Origin: Cololabis saira | Taxonomy: Eukaryota; Chordata; Actinopteri; Beloniformes; Belonidae | NCBI RefSeq assembly: GCF_033807715.1 | Contig: NC_084599.1 | Span: 3,547,625-3,611,624 of the forward strand | Length of the DNA: 64,000 bases | Direction: 5' to 3' | Shown: positions 22,465-31,940 of the stretch, one piece after another | Layout: the number at the start of each line of letters is the position of its first letter | Position numbering within the stretch: the stretch's first letter is position 1 | Translations under genes and position numbers: made by a program | The notes under the pieces: generated by a model | The model's database searches: none | What the model saw: the letters and a program-made list of their open reading frames with translations, nothing else | What the model was told of the DNA's origin: nothing

Positions 22465-23368
22465 CAGTAAATAGTAATAATATAACTGTAATATTTAGCT
22501 CAGGTTACCATCAATTTATACGCTCTCTTACAAAAATGAAATTACTCTGCGATTGAGCCTGGCATACTGGATGCGCTGGTATGGGTAGATTGAAAGAAAT
22601 ACAATGTTAACAAGGAAATACATATTGTACTGTGCGCATATTTAAATTGTGTTCTTTGTTGAATTTTATGCTCCTTTATATAGGCTATCACTTTGTTTTC
22701 AAACATCCGTAGGATGATCATTCCCAAACTTGTAATACCGGTACGTAACATTTTGATCTGACTAGGAATTTTGTAAATTGAAATGTTAAATAAAGTTTAT
22801 AAAAAACAAAAAAAAAACACAAACGTTTTTATCTGACATGTTTCCGGTTTCTGGTAAGTGCTGTCCCATTCCCATTCATACCATTTGGAGCCCTCACACT
22901 CTCTCACACTTGATCACGTGCCACTGACATCACTAAAGTATGTGAGGGTTCAGGGCTGGAGGGTTTAGGGTGGAGTTTGGGATTCAGCAATAGCAGTCCT
23001 TCACCTTAAACTCTCGGCCACCTCGTCTCCATGTTGGTGTTTTCTCCCCAACAATGGAATGAGAAAGAGTAGAAAATCGTGGACCACACGGCCACCTCGT
23101 CTGTTGTGGCGCATAAGGGAGACAATAATTCATGTAAAATGTTTCTTTTTCCAAGTTTCAGGCCTTGGTAGAAGAATACACAAGTCATGGAGCTGTCAAA
23201 GTGCATCCTCCTTCGATAGCTCAGTTGGTAGAGCGGAGGACTGTAGAACCAGTAAAACAGGTATCCTTAGGTAGCTGGTTCAACTCCGGCTCGAAGGACT
23301 GCCATTATTTTTCATCTTCCCAGAGCGGGACTCTATTTCATCACTGTACTCGGCTATGGCTTTGGCCA
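22465..23368 (+). repeat. 904-bp duplicate of 18887-19790
   Basis: Both copies are 904 bp with only a few substitutions seen (for example 19395-region gagattggg versus gagtttggg, and cggtcacc versus cggccacc). The block holds the last 524 bp of the 17942 element and the intron-bearing tRNA-Tyr gene. It is flanked on both sides by a ~76-bp direct repeat containing the truncated tRNA-Asp remnant (22390-22465 and 23403-23478). Confidence 0.9.
23210..23298 (+). tRNA. tRNA-Tyr (GTA) with 16-nt intron, duplicate
   Basis: Identical to 19632-19720, inside the 904-bp duplication. Confidence 0.88.
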
Positions 23369-23384
23369 TAGCCGAGTACAGTGA
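23341..23384. repeat. Perfect 20-bp inverted repeat with 4-nt loop
   Basis: tcactgtactcggctatggc, spacer tttg, then the exact reverse complement. The left arm is the last part of the 904-bp duplicate; the right arm is absent from the original at 19790, so the hairpin was created at the duplication end point. Confidence 0.9.
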
Positions 23385-23427
23385 TAGATAGTTAGAAAGA
23401 GTACTTTCTCTAAGAAAATGTAACACA

Positions 23428-23468
23428 TGTCATCGTTAGTATAGTGGACAGAATCTCTGCCTGTTACA
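23428..23468 (+). pseudogene. Truncated tRNA-Asp-like remnant
   Basis: Second copy of the 22415 piece, forming the right direct repeat around the 904-bp duplicate. Confidence 0.6.
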
Positions 23469-23770
23469 CAGACCTAAACCTTCCCAGTAGTTAAACAGTG
23501 CGCGACCCAGTCACCACGTGACTTGGTCAGCCATCTTTTCCTTTGTCTCAGCCCATCACATGTATGGGCTGAAATGGTTGGTTTTACTTTATCAGTTTGA
23601 GACATATTTTCATCCTCATTTTTTAAAAACATTTTGATGCAATGTATTTTCATCAACAGTCAGTGCAGTATGTTCATAGATCATACATCCACTTTCTTGT
23701 TTGCTAAAAGCTCTGGATAGATTTCAGTTAATCTCTCACAGGAATCTCATGTATGAGAGGAAGTCTTAAG

Positions 23771-23842
23771 TAGCAGAGGATGGTTTCCATCCATCGACCT
23801 CTGGGTTACGGGCCCAGGACACTTCCGCTGCGCCACTCTGCT
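23771..23842 (-). tRNA. Initiator tRNA-Met-derived gene with CGT anticodon
   Basis: On the minus strand this is a full 72-nt initiator tRNA-Met: AGCAGAG/CTCTGCT acceptor, initiator-type anticodon stem ending GGG:CCC, and an ATGGAAA loop in the T arm. Three differences from the vertebrate initiator stand out: the anticodon is CGT instead of CAT, T-loop C56 is G, and bases before the anticodon stem differ. The stems are intact, but the T-loop change hits box B, so a pseudogene is the likeliest reading. Confidence 0.65.
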
Positions 23843-24133
23843 GTTTGACCAGGATGTGACTCCGGACCATCATTAGCATCACTAGCTGAAAATGACTGTA
23901 TAAACTGCTTAAACATCATTCAAGAACATACTCATGGTATTAGATACATCCATATTCCTCCTTCTCCCTCTCCACGGTGCAACTAATCTTTTCTGCCTTC
24001 ACATCACATCACTGTCCGATTGCAGCTGTTTTCTCAATAAAGCTTTGAACAAACAAAGAAAAAAGCGCTGCCCGGCCGAGGCCGCATTGCATTCTGGGAT
24101 ATAATAAGCGAGGTAGAAGAAGAAGGCGTTCAG

Positions 24134-24358
24134 CAGGGGTCACCAACCCTGGTCCTCGAGGGCCGGTGTCCCTGCAGGTTTTAGACGTTTCCCTGCTTCA
24201 TTGCACCATGATACAAGTGACTGTGTCATCAACAGAACTATCCAGACTTTGATGACAAGCTGGTAACGAGGATTAATTAGAATCAGGTGTGTTACAGCAG
24301 AGAAACATCTAAAACATGCAGGACACCGGCCCTCGAGGACCAGGATTGGTGACCCCTG
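24134..24358. mobile_element. hAT MITE, 225 bp (cag-gggtca family)
   Basis: Inverted ends caggggtcaccaaccctgg and its complement, internal attaattagaatcag motif. The 8-bp flanks (gcgttcag and ctttagag) do not match; the right flank is tRNA-cassette sequence, the left is unrelated. Confidence 0.85.
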
Positions 24359-24577
24359 CTTTAGAGGACACTTTGGTTTAGCTACCCTCTCCGGTTATTA
24401 CAAAAATAAGGAGAGATTAGGAGTTCTCCAATAGAATGACAAAACAGAGAACATTCACTAAGAGCAAGAGTACTTTTGACAATTAAGCTATAATTAAGCA
24501 ATCGTGTGAGAAATACTGCTAGAAACAGCAGTGAGAGATATGTGATCTTGCAGGCATCTCAAGCCATTTGAGTTTAG

Positions 24578-24651
24578 AGGCTCTGCTGGGATTTGAACCC
24601 AAGATCTCCTGTTTACTAGACAGGCGCTTTGACCAACTAAGCCACAGGGCC
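24578..24651 (-). tRNA. tRNA-Thr (anticodon AGT)
   Basis: As at 9205. Acceptor GGCCCTG/CAGAGCC has a C-A mismatch; T stem TTGGG/CCCAG has a terminal T-G pair. Anticodon loop CTAGTAA is intact. Confidence 0.7.
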
Positions 24652-24702
24652 TCCATCTGCAATCCAGAAGGTTGAGTCTACACTTTGAAAATCACTCATC
24701 TT

Positions 24703-25252
24703 GGACTGACACCACTGATAATCTCCCTCCATCTGGGGCTCCATGCAAGATCTCACCTCGTGGGGTAAAAATGATCACAAGAACGGTGAGTAAAGATCCC
24801 AGAACCACACGGGGAACTAGTGAAGGACCTGCAGAGAGCTGAGACCAGAGTAACAAAGGAACCATCAGTAACACACTACGATCAGGGACTCAGATCCTGC
24901 AGGGCCAGACGTTCCACTGCTGAAGACAGGACATGTCCAGGTCTGAAGTTTGCTATAGAGAGCATTTGGATGATGCACAAGAGGATTGGGAGAATGTTAT
25001 ACGGTCAGATGAAACCGAAATAGAACTTTTTGGTGGAAACACAACTTGTCGTGTTTGGAGGAGAAAGAAAGCCGAGTTGCATCCAAAGAACACCAAACCT
25101 ACTGTGAAGCACGGGGGTGGAAACATCATGATTCAGGGATGTTTTTCTGCAAAGGGACCAGGACGACTGATCCATGTAAGAGAAAGAATGAATGGAGCCA
25201 TGTATGGTGAGATTTTGAGTGAAAACCTCCTTCCATCAGCAGGACATTGAAG
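24703..25252 (+). pseudogene. Tc1-like transposase fragment, truncated
   Basis: Starts in the same place as the 11147 copy but retains the central region: 24933-25250 is open and gives [23 protein letters not shown] and [10 protein letters not shown], the Tc1 DDE-core block around the first catalytic Asp (SDE). It ends abruptly at 25252, where the sequence switches to gcgctcgtgggtgggggc, a cassette segment, so the C-terminal catalytic region is lost. Confidence 0.85.
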
Positions 25253-25603
25253 ATGAAGCGCTCGTGGGTGGGGGCGGGGCTTAGAGGAGGCACCGCAGCG
25301 CTCCGCCAGCCGCAACGGCGCTCTCCGGGATGGAGACGCCGGTGGGCAGGATGCACGTTTGGGTGGGCACAGTTTCTCTGTAAATGTGCTGTCCAAAATG
25401 TTTAATAATCGTATGCGCGTTCGTGTTTGTGGGGGCGTGGCTTTAGACGGAGCGCTCGTGGGTGGGGGCGGGGGGGGGGGGGGGCGGGGCTTAGAGGAGG
25501 CGCCACTTTCAAATCTTGCTAGCTCTCAGAAGTTGCATAGAAACTCTTTAACTAAAGTGGCAGGATTAACTGTTTTTTTTATGAGAAAGACGAGCAAGTC
25601 GTG

Positions 25604-25676
25604 GACCACATGGCCTAATGGACAAGGCGTCTGACTTCGGATCAGAAGATTGAGGGTTCGAGTCCCTCTGTGGTCA
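25604..25676 (+). tRNA. tRNA-Arg (anticodon TCG)
   Basis: As at 8880 but with a fully paired acceptor (GACCACA/TGTGGTC) and canonical box B. Best of the three copies. Confidence 0.92.
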
Positions 25677-25771
25677 TAGAGCCTTCAGATAGTTAGAGCT
25701 GGGGTCCTAACTCACATTCACTCTTTAGAGGACACTTTGGTTTAGCTACCCTCTCCGGTTATAACAAAAAT

Positions 25772-26429
25772 TCAATTCAATTCAATTCAATTTTATTTAT
25801 ATAGCGTCTAATACAACAGAGTTGTCTCTAGACGCTTTACAGAGACCCATACCCAGAACATGACCCCCGAGCAGTTATTACATAAACAATGGCAGGTAAA
25901 AACTCCCCTAGTGGGAGAAAAACCTTAAGCCAAACATGGCAAGGAAAAACTCCCCTTTAGGAGGGAAGAAACCTTGAGCAGGACCAGGCTCATCAGGGGG
26001 GACCCTCCTGCCGAGGGCCAGACTGGTGGGTCAGGGACGGCAACAGCACAGCAGGCAGGTGGAAGCAGCAACGGGATGACCGGGGGTGGGGACCGCAGGC
26101 CAGCACGCAGCTCCCGAAGCTCCGGCCCAATCAGCAAGTCCCAGGTTGGGGTGCAGGGTCAGGAAAAGACTTGTGCTCCGTAATGCAAGCTACAAGCCAC
26201 CCACGACCACCTGCAGGACAAAAGAGAGAAAAGGGAGGAGAAGGGGGGGCCAGCAACGGGATGACCAGGGGTGGGGACCGCAGGCCAGCACGCAGCTCCC
26301 GAAGCTCTGGCCCAATCAGCAAGTCCCAGGTTGGGGTGCAGGGTCGGGGAAAGACTTGTGTTCCGTAATGCAAGCTACAAGCCACCCACGACCACCTGCA
26401 GGTTCCGGTGTCCGGCAAAGGATGCTGCA
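25772..26429 (-). mobile_element. Fish non-LTR retroposon 3' region inserted in a cassette
   Basis: Starts with (TTCAA)n and ttttatttatatagcg, the reverse of the tail at 17272, followed by GC-rich sequence with the repeated phrase 'aaaaactcccct'. An internal ~185-bp block (about 26060-26215 and 26245-26400) is tandemly duplicated. Compared with the uninterrupted cassette at 9047 the element sits inside an A-rich site (acaaaaataagg), with a short A-rich target duplication. Confidence 0.75.
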
Positions 26430-26607
26430 AAATAAGGAGAGATTAGAAGTTCTCCAATAGAATGACAAAACAGAGAACATTCACTAAGAGCAAGAGTACT
26501 TTTGACAAAGTACTCTGCTATAATTAAGCAATCATGTGAGAAATACTGCTAGAAACAGCAGTGAGAGATATGTCATCTTTCAGGCATCTCAAGCCTTTTG
26601 AGTTTAG

Positions 26608-26681
26608 AGGCTCTGCTGGGATTTGAACCCAGGATCTCCTGTTTACTAGACAGGCACTTTGACCAACTAAGCCACAGTGCC
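26608..26681 (-). tRNA. tRNA-Thr (anticodon AGT)
   Basis: As at 9205; acceptor GGCACTG/CAGAGCC with an A-A mismatch at pair 4. Anticodon stem-loop and T arm intact. Confidence 0.72.
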
Positions 26682-27108
26682 TCCGTTTGCAATCTAGAAG
26701 GTGAACTCGACAGGGAGAAAGCCTGTTTTGGATATGCATGACTGATACATATGAACAAATAAATAAAAATAAATAAACCCCACTTCTACATACCATAGGC
26801 AGTTGTGCTTGCTATAAAAGCTGTCATTGATGAAGTTCTTCTAAGACGAAACCGTTCTGTAACTCTTCCAGTGGATGATATGCTCTGTTCACTGATAGGT
26901 CCTGATCCAGAAGTTCAGCCTGGTAGAACCAGAGAAGGTACCTTTTTCATGTGAGACAAACACGATAGACACTAAACTACAGAAACTGTGCAACAGGTTA
27001 TTGATCATCAATCAGTTTCTATTTTTTATTCCCCCTTAATGTTATAAAAAACCATCTAGACAGGTATGATGTGACCGTGATTTTTTGTTTGCCGGATATG
27101 TGTTTTGT

Positions 27109-27180
27109 GGCTCGTTGGTCTAGTAGTATGATTCTTGCTTTGGGTGCGAGAGGTCCCGAGTTCAATTCCCGGACGAGCCC
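27109..27180 (+). tRNA. tRNA-Pro (TGG), mildly degenerate
   Basis: Acceptor is intact; the anticodon stem has one T-G pair and the T stem has one A-C mismatch (CCGAG/CCCGG). Confidence 0.72.
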
Positions 27181-27811
27181 TAGAGATTTATGCAATTTGT
27201 GTTTTTTCTCCTCCAAGTAACAAAGTTTCAAGACTGTAGTAGTGCAATGCTTTACCTGAAGACCAACATTGGCATCATGTGTGAATGCTGAAAACCTACA
27301 TCTTGCTTCTCTTTCATGCCAAGAGGTCAGCCGGTAAGGCGTAGTCCGTAAACCCTTTCCCCTTTCTTTAATTGGGCTCCTTTTTTGTTATATTGCCCCA
27401 ACCAATGTGCCTTTTTTAAATAATAAAATATTGTTTGTATTATTGAACTCTGTCCCCTATCTCCCTCCCTGAGTGAACGAACCTTCGTGTCCTTTTGTAG
27501 AGGTGATAATTGACCTTTAGTATGGGTCCTTGGGCCCTAATCAAAGGTGGTGTTGTCGGTAGACAGAAAAAGATCTAAAGATCCCAAACCTAAATAATAG
27601 TGAACGTGCCGCCACATAAAGATATATGTTACCTGTCTTCTTGACCATATATGCGTGAGACTATATGTCTAATTTAATGTCTGTCAAGTCAACAATTAGG
27701 ACTCATTTCCCAAAAAAGTTTGAAGCCATGTACACATACACAAAGTCTGTTTGTCCAAAACATATTCTTCCCCAACAAAAAGCATTACACTTATGAAGAC
27801 CTCATGTTTCT

Positions 27812-27883
27812 TGCATTGGCTGGGAATCAAACCCAGGTCAACTGCTTGGCAAGCAGCCATGTTGACTGCTATACCAACAACGC
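27812..27883 (-). tRNA. tRNA-Gly (GCC)-like
   Basis: Fourth cassette copy, with the same sequence as 1562. Confidence 0.6.
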
Positions 27884-28281
27884 TGCAGGAAAGTACCTGA
27901 AACAGCTGAATGAGACGTCACAGTTTTCCAGCCACATGAGAAGGAGAGCAGTCATGTCAGGGAGAGTAACTCTTTGATGATGGTTTCTTCAATATCACAA
28001 GCTACTTACCTCCATTTGTCCCTTAGCTGATACATCAACTTCTTGTTGTATAAGCTGCATGTTTGCAGGTATATTCAGTTAGACATGTGTTGTCATCCAT
28101 TGCATTACAACATTCTCTTAGAAAGAGACCATAGACTTGGAGAGGTTTGATAATGACAACTGTCATTGACATTTGAATGAACAGAGCTCTCTCTTTGTAC
28201 CCACTCCTGACTGGATCAAAGCTCTCTCAAGTACCCCTGCAGCTCCGGCTCGGAAGCTGTATCGTGGTCCGTGGGGATGTA

Positions 28282-28483
28282 GGCGTCTCCATCACGGCGA
28301 GAGCGGAGAGTGCCGGTGCGGCTGGCGGAGCGCTGCCGTGCCGTGCAGGCTCTGTTGCCACAGCTACTCCGTAGGGTACGCCGTAGGGTACGCCGTAGGG
28401 TACGACGTAGCTGTGGCTCTAGAGCCTGCACGGCACCGCAGCGCTCCGCCAGCCGCAACGGCGCTCTCCGGGATGGAGACGCC
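28282..28483. repeat. Fold-back element, about 75-bp arms
   Basis: Left arm (ggcgtctccatc...ctggcggagcgctgc...gtgccgtgcaggctct) is mirrored by the right arm (agcctgcacggcac...gcgctccgcc...gatggagacgcc) around three copies of a gtagggtacgc unit. The right arm alone also occurs at about 25288-25345. Confidence 0.75.
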
Positions 28484-28743
28484 GGTGGGCAGGATGCACG
28501 TTTGGGTGGGCACAGTTTGTCTGTAAATGTGCCGACCAAAATGTTTAATAATCGTATGCGCGTTCGTGTTTGTGGGGGCGTGGCTTTGGACGGAGCGCTC
28601 GTGGGTGGGGGCGGGGATGGGGGGGCGGGGCTTAGAGGAGGCGCCACTTTCAAATCTTGCTAGCTCTCAGAAGTTGCATAGAATAACTTTAACTAAAATG
28701 GCAGGATTAACTGTTTTTTTATGAGAAAGACGAGCAAGTCGTG

Positions 28744-28816
28744 GACCACATGGCCTAATGGACAAGGCGTCTGACTTCGGATCAGAAGATTGAGGGTTGG
28801 AGTCCCTCTGTGGTTA
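28744..28816 (+). tRNA. tRNA-Arg (TCG), box B damaged
   Basis: As at 8880, but T-loop TTCGA is TTGGA, removing the invariant C56. All stems still pair. Last tRNA of the array. Confidence 0.7.
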
Positions 28817-28821
28817 TAGAG

Positions 28822-29046
28822 CAGGGGTCCTCAACCCTGGTCCTCGAGGGCCGGTGTCCCTGCAGGTTTTAGATGTTTCCCTGCTTAACACACCTGATTC
28901 TAATTAATCATCGTCATCAGCTTTTAATCCAGGGCTGCACAATTCTGTTGATGACACAGTCACTTGTATCACGGTGCAATGAAGCAGGGAAACATCTAAA
29001 ACCTGCAGGGACACCGGCCCTCGAGGACCAGGGTTGAGGACCCCTG
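28822..29046. mobile_element. hAT MITE, 225 bp (cag-gggtc family)
   Basis: Same family as 24134 and 30654. The left 8-bp flank ttatagag belongs to the tRNA-Arg trailer; the right flank ttctagga does not match, so the two sides are not the products of one simple insertion. Confidence 0.85.
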
Positions 29047-29484
29047 TTCTAGGACATTATCATAGAATTCAGACTGTATCACAGTGGTGACAAATTAAGC
29101 AAACAGATAGAAAAGGACAGACAGAGTTGTGACACTTCCACAGTGTTTCCCCTAGGTTTTTTTTTACAAAGGGTGGTGGTCGTCTATCTTGTCTGTCACT
29201 GTAACATTTGCCTGATGAAGTAATGCTAGTAAACAGTGTGTGGACATTCCTCTTCTTTTTTCTAAATATAATTTACGAACTATACCAGATGCTCTGATGG
29301 AGTTGAAGAGGAGCTCCAGGTGGTCCAGGCTGAACCTGTAGGTCACGACATATCGCTGTCCTTCAAGCAGGAACCATCATCATCAATGTATCTATATTGA
29401 TGATGAAGCCCAGGATAGAGAGGAACCTTCAAAAGCAAATATTGTATTACTATGATGATCCAGCTAAAACACAACACGAGAAAT
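29047..29484. other. No recognised feature
   Basis: Apparently single-copy sequence to the right of the tRNA array. Short open frames show no family features. Confidence 0.5.
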
Positions 29485-29656
29485 CAGGGATGCAAACACA
29501 AACAGTATGCTATGAAAATAGTAGATACTTCCAGAGCAGCAGTTCTCAGGGAGCTGTCAGGGCAGACACAAAGCCACATTTCACACAAATCACTTCATTA
29601 CCATATTTTGAGAAATAAGCGGGCCGTAACCTAAAGCTGACAAGTTTGCATCCCTG
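29485..29656. mobile_element. Small MITE, 172 bp
   Basis: Ends cagggatgcaaac and gtttgcatccctg are inverted copies. The flanking octamers cgagaaat and atcttaaa do not match. hAT-like ends are suggested only by the CAGGG start. Confidence 0.5.
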
Positions 29657-29911
29657 ATCTTAAAAGTATAATCAATGAGAGCTGAGGTTTTGCATCCTTA
29701 AAGTTACTTTTAGGACCCTAAACCTGCTACAATCAGTTCACAACATAACATGCAGAACAGTGAAATACATACCATATTCACCTGCATCTGGGGAGGAAAA
29801 AAACGGCACAGAAGAACAGGGACAAATTTGCTGACAGCAAACACATTGGAGTACCACTTTATCCTATGAACTTATCTGATGCACTCCATGCGGAAGAGAA
29901 GAGCATCCTAT

Positions 29912-30020
29912 GGCACCTGAACGTGATCCAGACAGGATAGAGCACCTGAACGTGATGCAGACAGGATAGAGCACCTGAACGTGATCCAGACAGGATAGAG
30001 CACCTGAACGTGATGCAGAA
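29912..30020. repeat. Tandem repeat, 29-bp unit, about 4 copies
   Basis: agcacctgaacgtgatgcag plus acaggatag; the sixth-last base alternates so that 'gatcc' and 'gatgc' units take turns. Confidence 0.9.
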
Positions 30021-30125
30021 CAGAGTAGACAAAGATAAACAAGAGAACAGAGCATCTCATGAACTTATCACATGGACTTTAGGGATGCACTGAAACTGGT
30101 ACAATTTGTACTGGGCAATGGCGAC

Positions 30126-30364
30126 TGTAGCAGGGCGAGTGCTACGGGGCCCGACCGACAGGATAGAGAGGACACGGAGTTTAGTGCAGAACCCTTTATT
30201 TGTCACCAGCCACCAACACACGTGCTTCAGCTTCAGCAGCTTCAGTCTGACCACCAGTCTCAGCAGCAGCTTCTCCTCTTATAAGGCTGGCAGGGTGGAG
30301 AGGTTGACGAGCCACACCTGTGTCCCGTCAGCCTGAGTGGCTGCAGCTCCTCCACTCTGCCACA
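30126..30364 (-). mobile_element. Short solo LTR, 239 bp, with 5-bp target duplication
   Basis: TGTAGCAG...CTGCCACA ends, flanked by gcgac on both sides. Read on the minus strand it has a TATA-like CTTATAAGAGG and, about 100 bp later, AATAAA, in the order expected of an LTR, which fixes the orientation. No internal coding region is next to it. The lineage is not determinable from an LTR this short. Confidence 0.75.
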
Positions 30365-30369
30365 GCGAC

Positions 30370-30645
30370 TATACTCAAAAGTTGAGTAGTTGTACTTATA
30401 TTTGGGTGGGGGTAAATAGTATCAGTGCATCGCTAATAGAACATTTCCTATTTTTAAGACCTCTTTGTTCGGTAGATGGGTGTGCCATCTTCCATCTTCA
30501 GAGATAGCAAGTACCCCCTGGCTTTTGACAGGAACTCTCTGATGCTTGTCCGATTCCTCAAGAAAAGGGGGGCTTTGAACCCTCTGGCTCTGGGATTGCG
30601 GCTGTTCAGGGTGTCAAACAGCCTGTCTGTTATCTAAAAACAAAC
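30370..30645. other. No recognised feature
   Basis: Unassigned sequence between the solo LTR and the next hAT MITE. Confidence 0.4.
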
Positions 30646-30653
30646 GTCTAAAT

Positions 30654-30878
30654 CAGGGGTCACCAACCCTGGTCCTCGAGGGCCGGTGTCCCTGCAGGTT
30701 TTAGATGTTTCCCTGCTTCATTGCACCATGATACAAGTGACTGTGTCATTAACAGAACTGTGCAGCCCTGGATGACAAGCTGATGACGATGATTAATTAG
30801 AATCAGGTGTGTTAAAGCAGGGAAACATCTAAAACATGCAGGACACCGGCCCTCGAGGACCAGGGTTGGTGACCCCTG
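30654..30878. mobile_element. hAT MITE, 225 bp, intact target duplication
   Basis: Ends caggggtcaccaaccctgg / complement, flanked by the identical octamer gtctaaat on both sides. This copy proves the hAT-type 8-bp duplication for the family. Degraded relatives are at about 34555, 39937, 40678, 42650 and 62772. Confidence 0.92.
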
Positions 30879-31050
30879 GTCTAAATTCATTACATGGAAG
30901 CGCTGAAATCATCACCATAACCGAGTGTCAACAGTATGTAGTAAACACCCAAGAATGAGGAATAATTTGATTTCTCTCCATTTCCTCTGGGCCTGTGCTT
31001 TTTAAAATGAAATTACTATATATACACTTCAGGTGGAGCTTTGTTTGGTT

Positions 31051-31053
<3 letters not shown>

Positions 31054-31124
<71 letters not shown>

Positions 31125-31206
31125 ACATATAGTCATTTAGTCACATGCACACACACACACACACACACACACACGCATGATCATATACATACACACACAC
31201 ACACAT
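31054..31206. repeat. (CA)n microsatellite
   Basis: About 70 bp of uninterrupted CA, then broken CA tracts to about 31206. Confidence 0.95.
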
Positions 31207-31514
31207 AGACATACACACTGGCTTGTTCACCTGCATGCTGACTCTAGTTTTTGGGTTTAGGCAGCGGTAGCGATAGCTTAGCTCAGACTGCGATCAGATC
31301 TCAAGATTTAGGTCGATTGCTGTTCGTGTTTTGGTTGGCTCCGTGCCGGTTTCGTGCTTTGTTTGTGGTTTTTTGTTGCAGATTTCCAGTGCTTGACGTG
31401 TGTCTCCGTGTGTTCCTGCTTCCTGGATTGGCAGTGGATGTCGTCACCCCCCCCCCCCACCCCCTCCCCCCCCAAAAAAACAAAAAAAAAAACAAACAAA
31501 AAAAAAAAAAAACA

Positions 31515-31717
31515 CTGGGTTTGTATGTGTATATTTATGTATGTGTACGCATATGTGTGCGTATATATATGTATATATTACATATAGTAATAATGCACAT
31601 ATATACACTTTTGGTTTCTACCGACATGGTATCAATCAATAATATGTGTGCAGACAAGGTAAAAAATAAAAATAAAAAAATAAATAAATAAAAAAAAAAT
31701 AAAAAAATAAAAATAAA
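31515..31717 (+). repeat. Retroposon 3' tail with A-rich end
   Basis: tgggtttgtatgtgtatatttatg ... atatgtgtgcagac followed by A-rich sequence. Reverse-complement copies with a T-run start are at 46960-47110 and 49425-49575. The pyrimidine/purine run at 31448-31514 is simple sequence. Confidence 0.6.
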
Positions 31718-31940
31718 ATGAAATTACTGCACTGCCATAAACCTGTAAATCTGAGATGTGACAATAAGGGTGTTTCTGAGGTAAGGATGAGGTAGGTATT
31801 AACAGTTTTATCCAAATTCTTGCATATTGTTGAATTTGAGGATGGTCATAATTTTTGTAATGATTCCGTAATTATTTAATCTCCTTTGCACCTTCGGCCT
31901 TTAAAAATCAGCCCTTAATTGATACACAAATCCCTATTAC

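Larger units (their letters stand above)
500..28816. repeat. tRNA-gene cassette array (segmental repeats)
   Basis: The same non-coding framework recurs around 640-2960, 5640-9560, 15070-17710, 21470-22440 and 26880-28820. Each full copy has a leader, tRNA-Pro, about 630 bp of conserved spacer, and a reverse-strand tRNA-Gly-like gene; some continue into tRNA-Thr(TGT), Arg(TCG), Thr(AGT) and an Asp-like remnant. The copy at 15 kb lacks tRNA-Pro and starts just 3' of where it would lie. Spacers are alike enough that insertions in one copy can be mapped against the others. Confidence 0.85.

Noticed and set aside
28177..28663. Overlapping open frames of 65-145 codons on both strands
   Set aside because: They arise from the GC-rich fold-back element and its mirrored arms.
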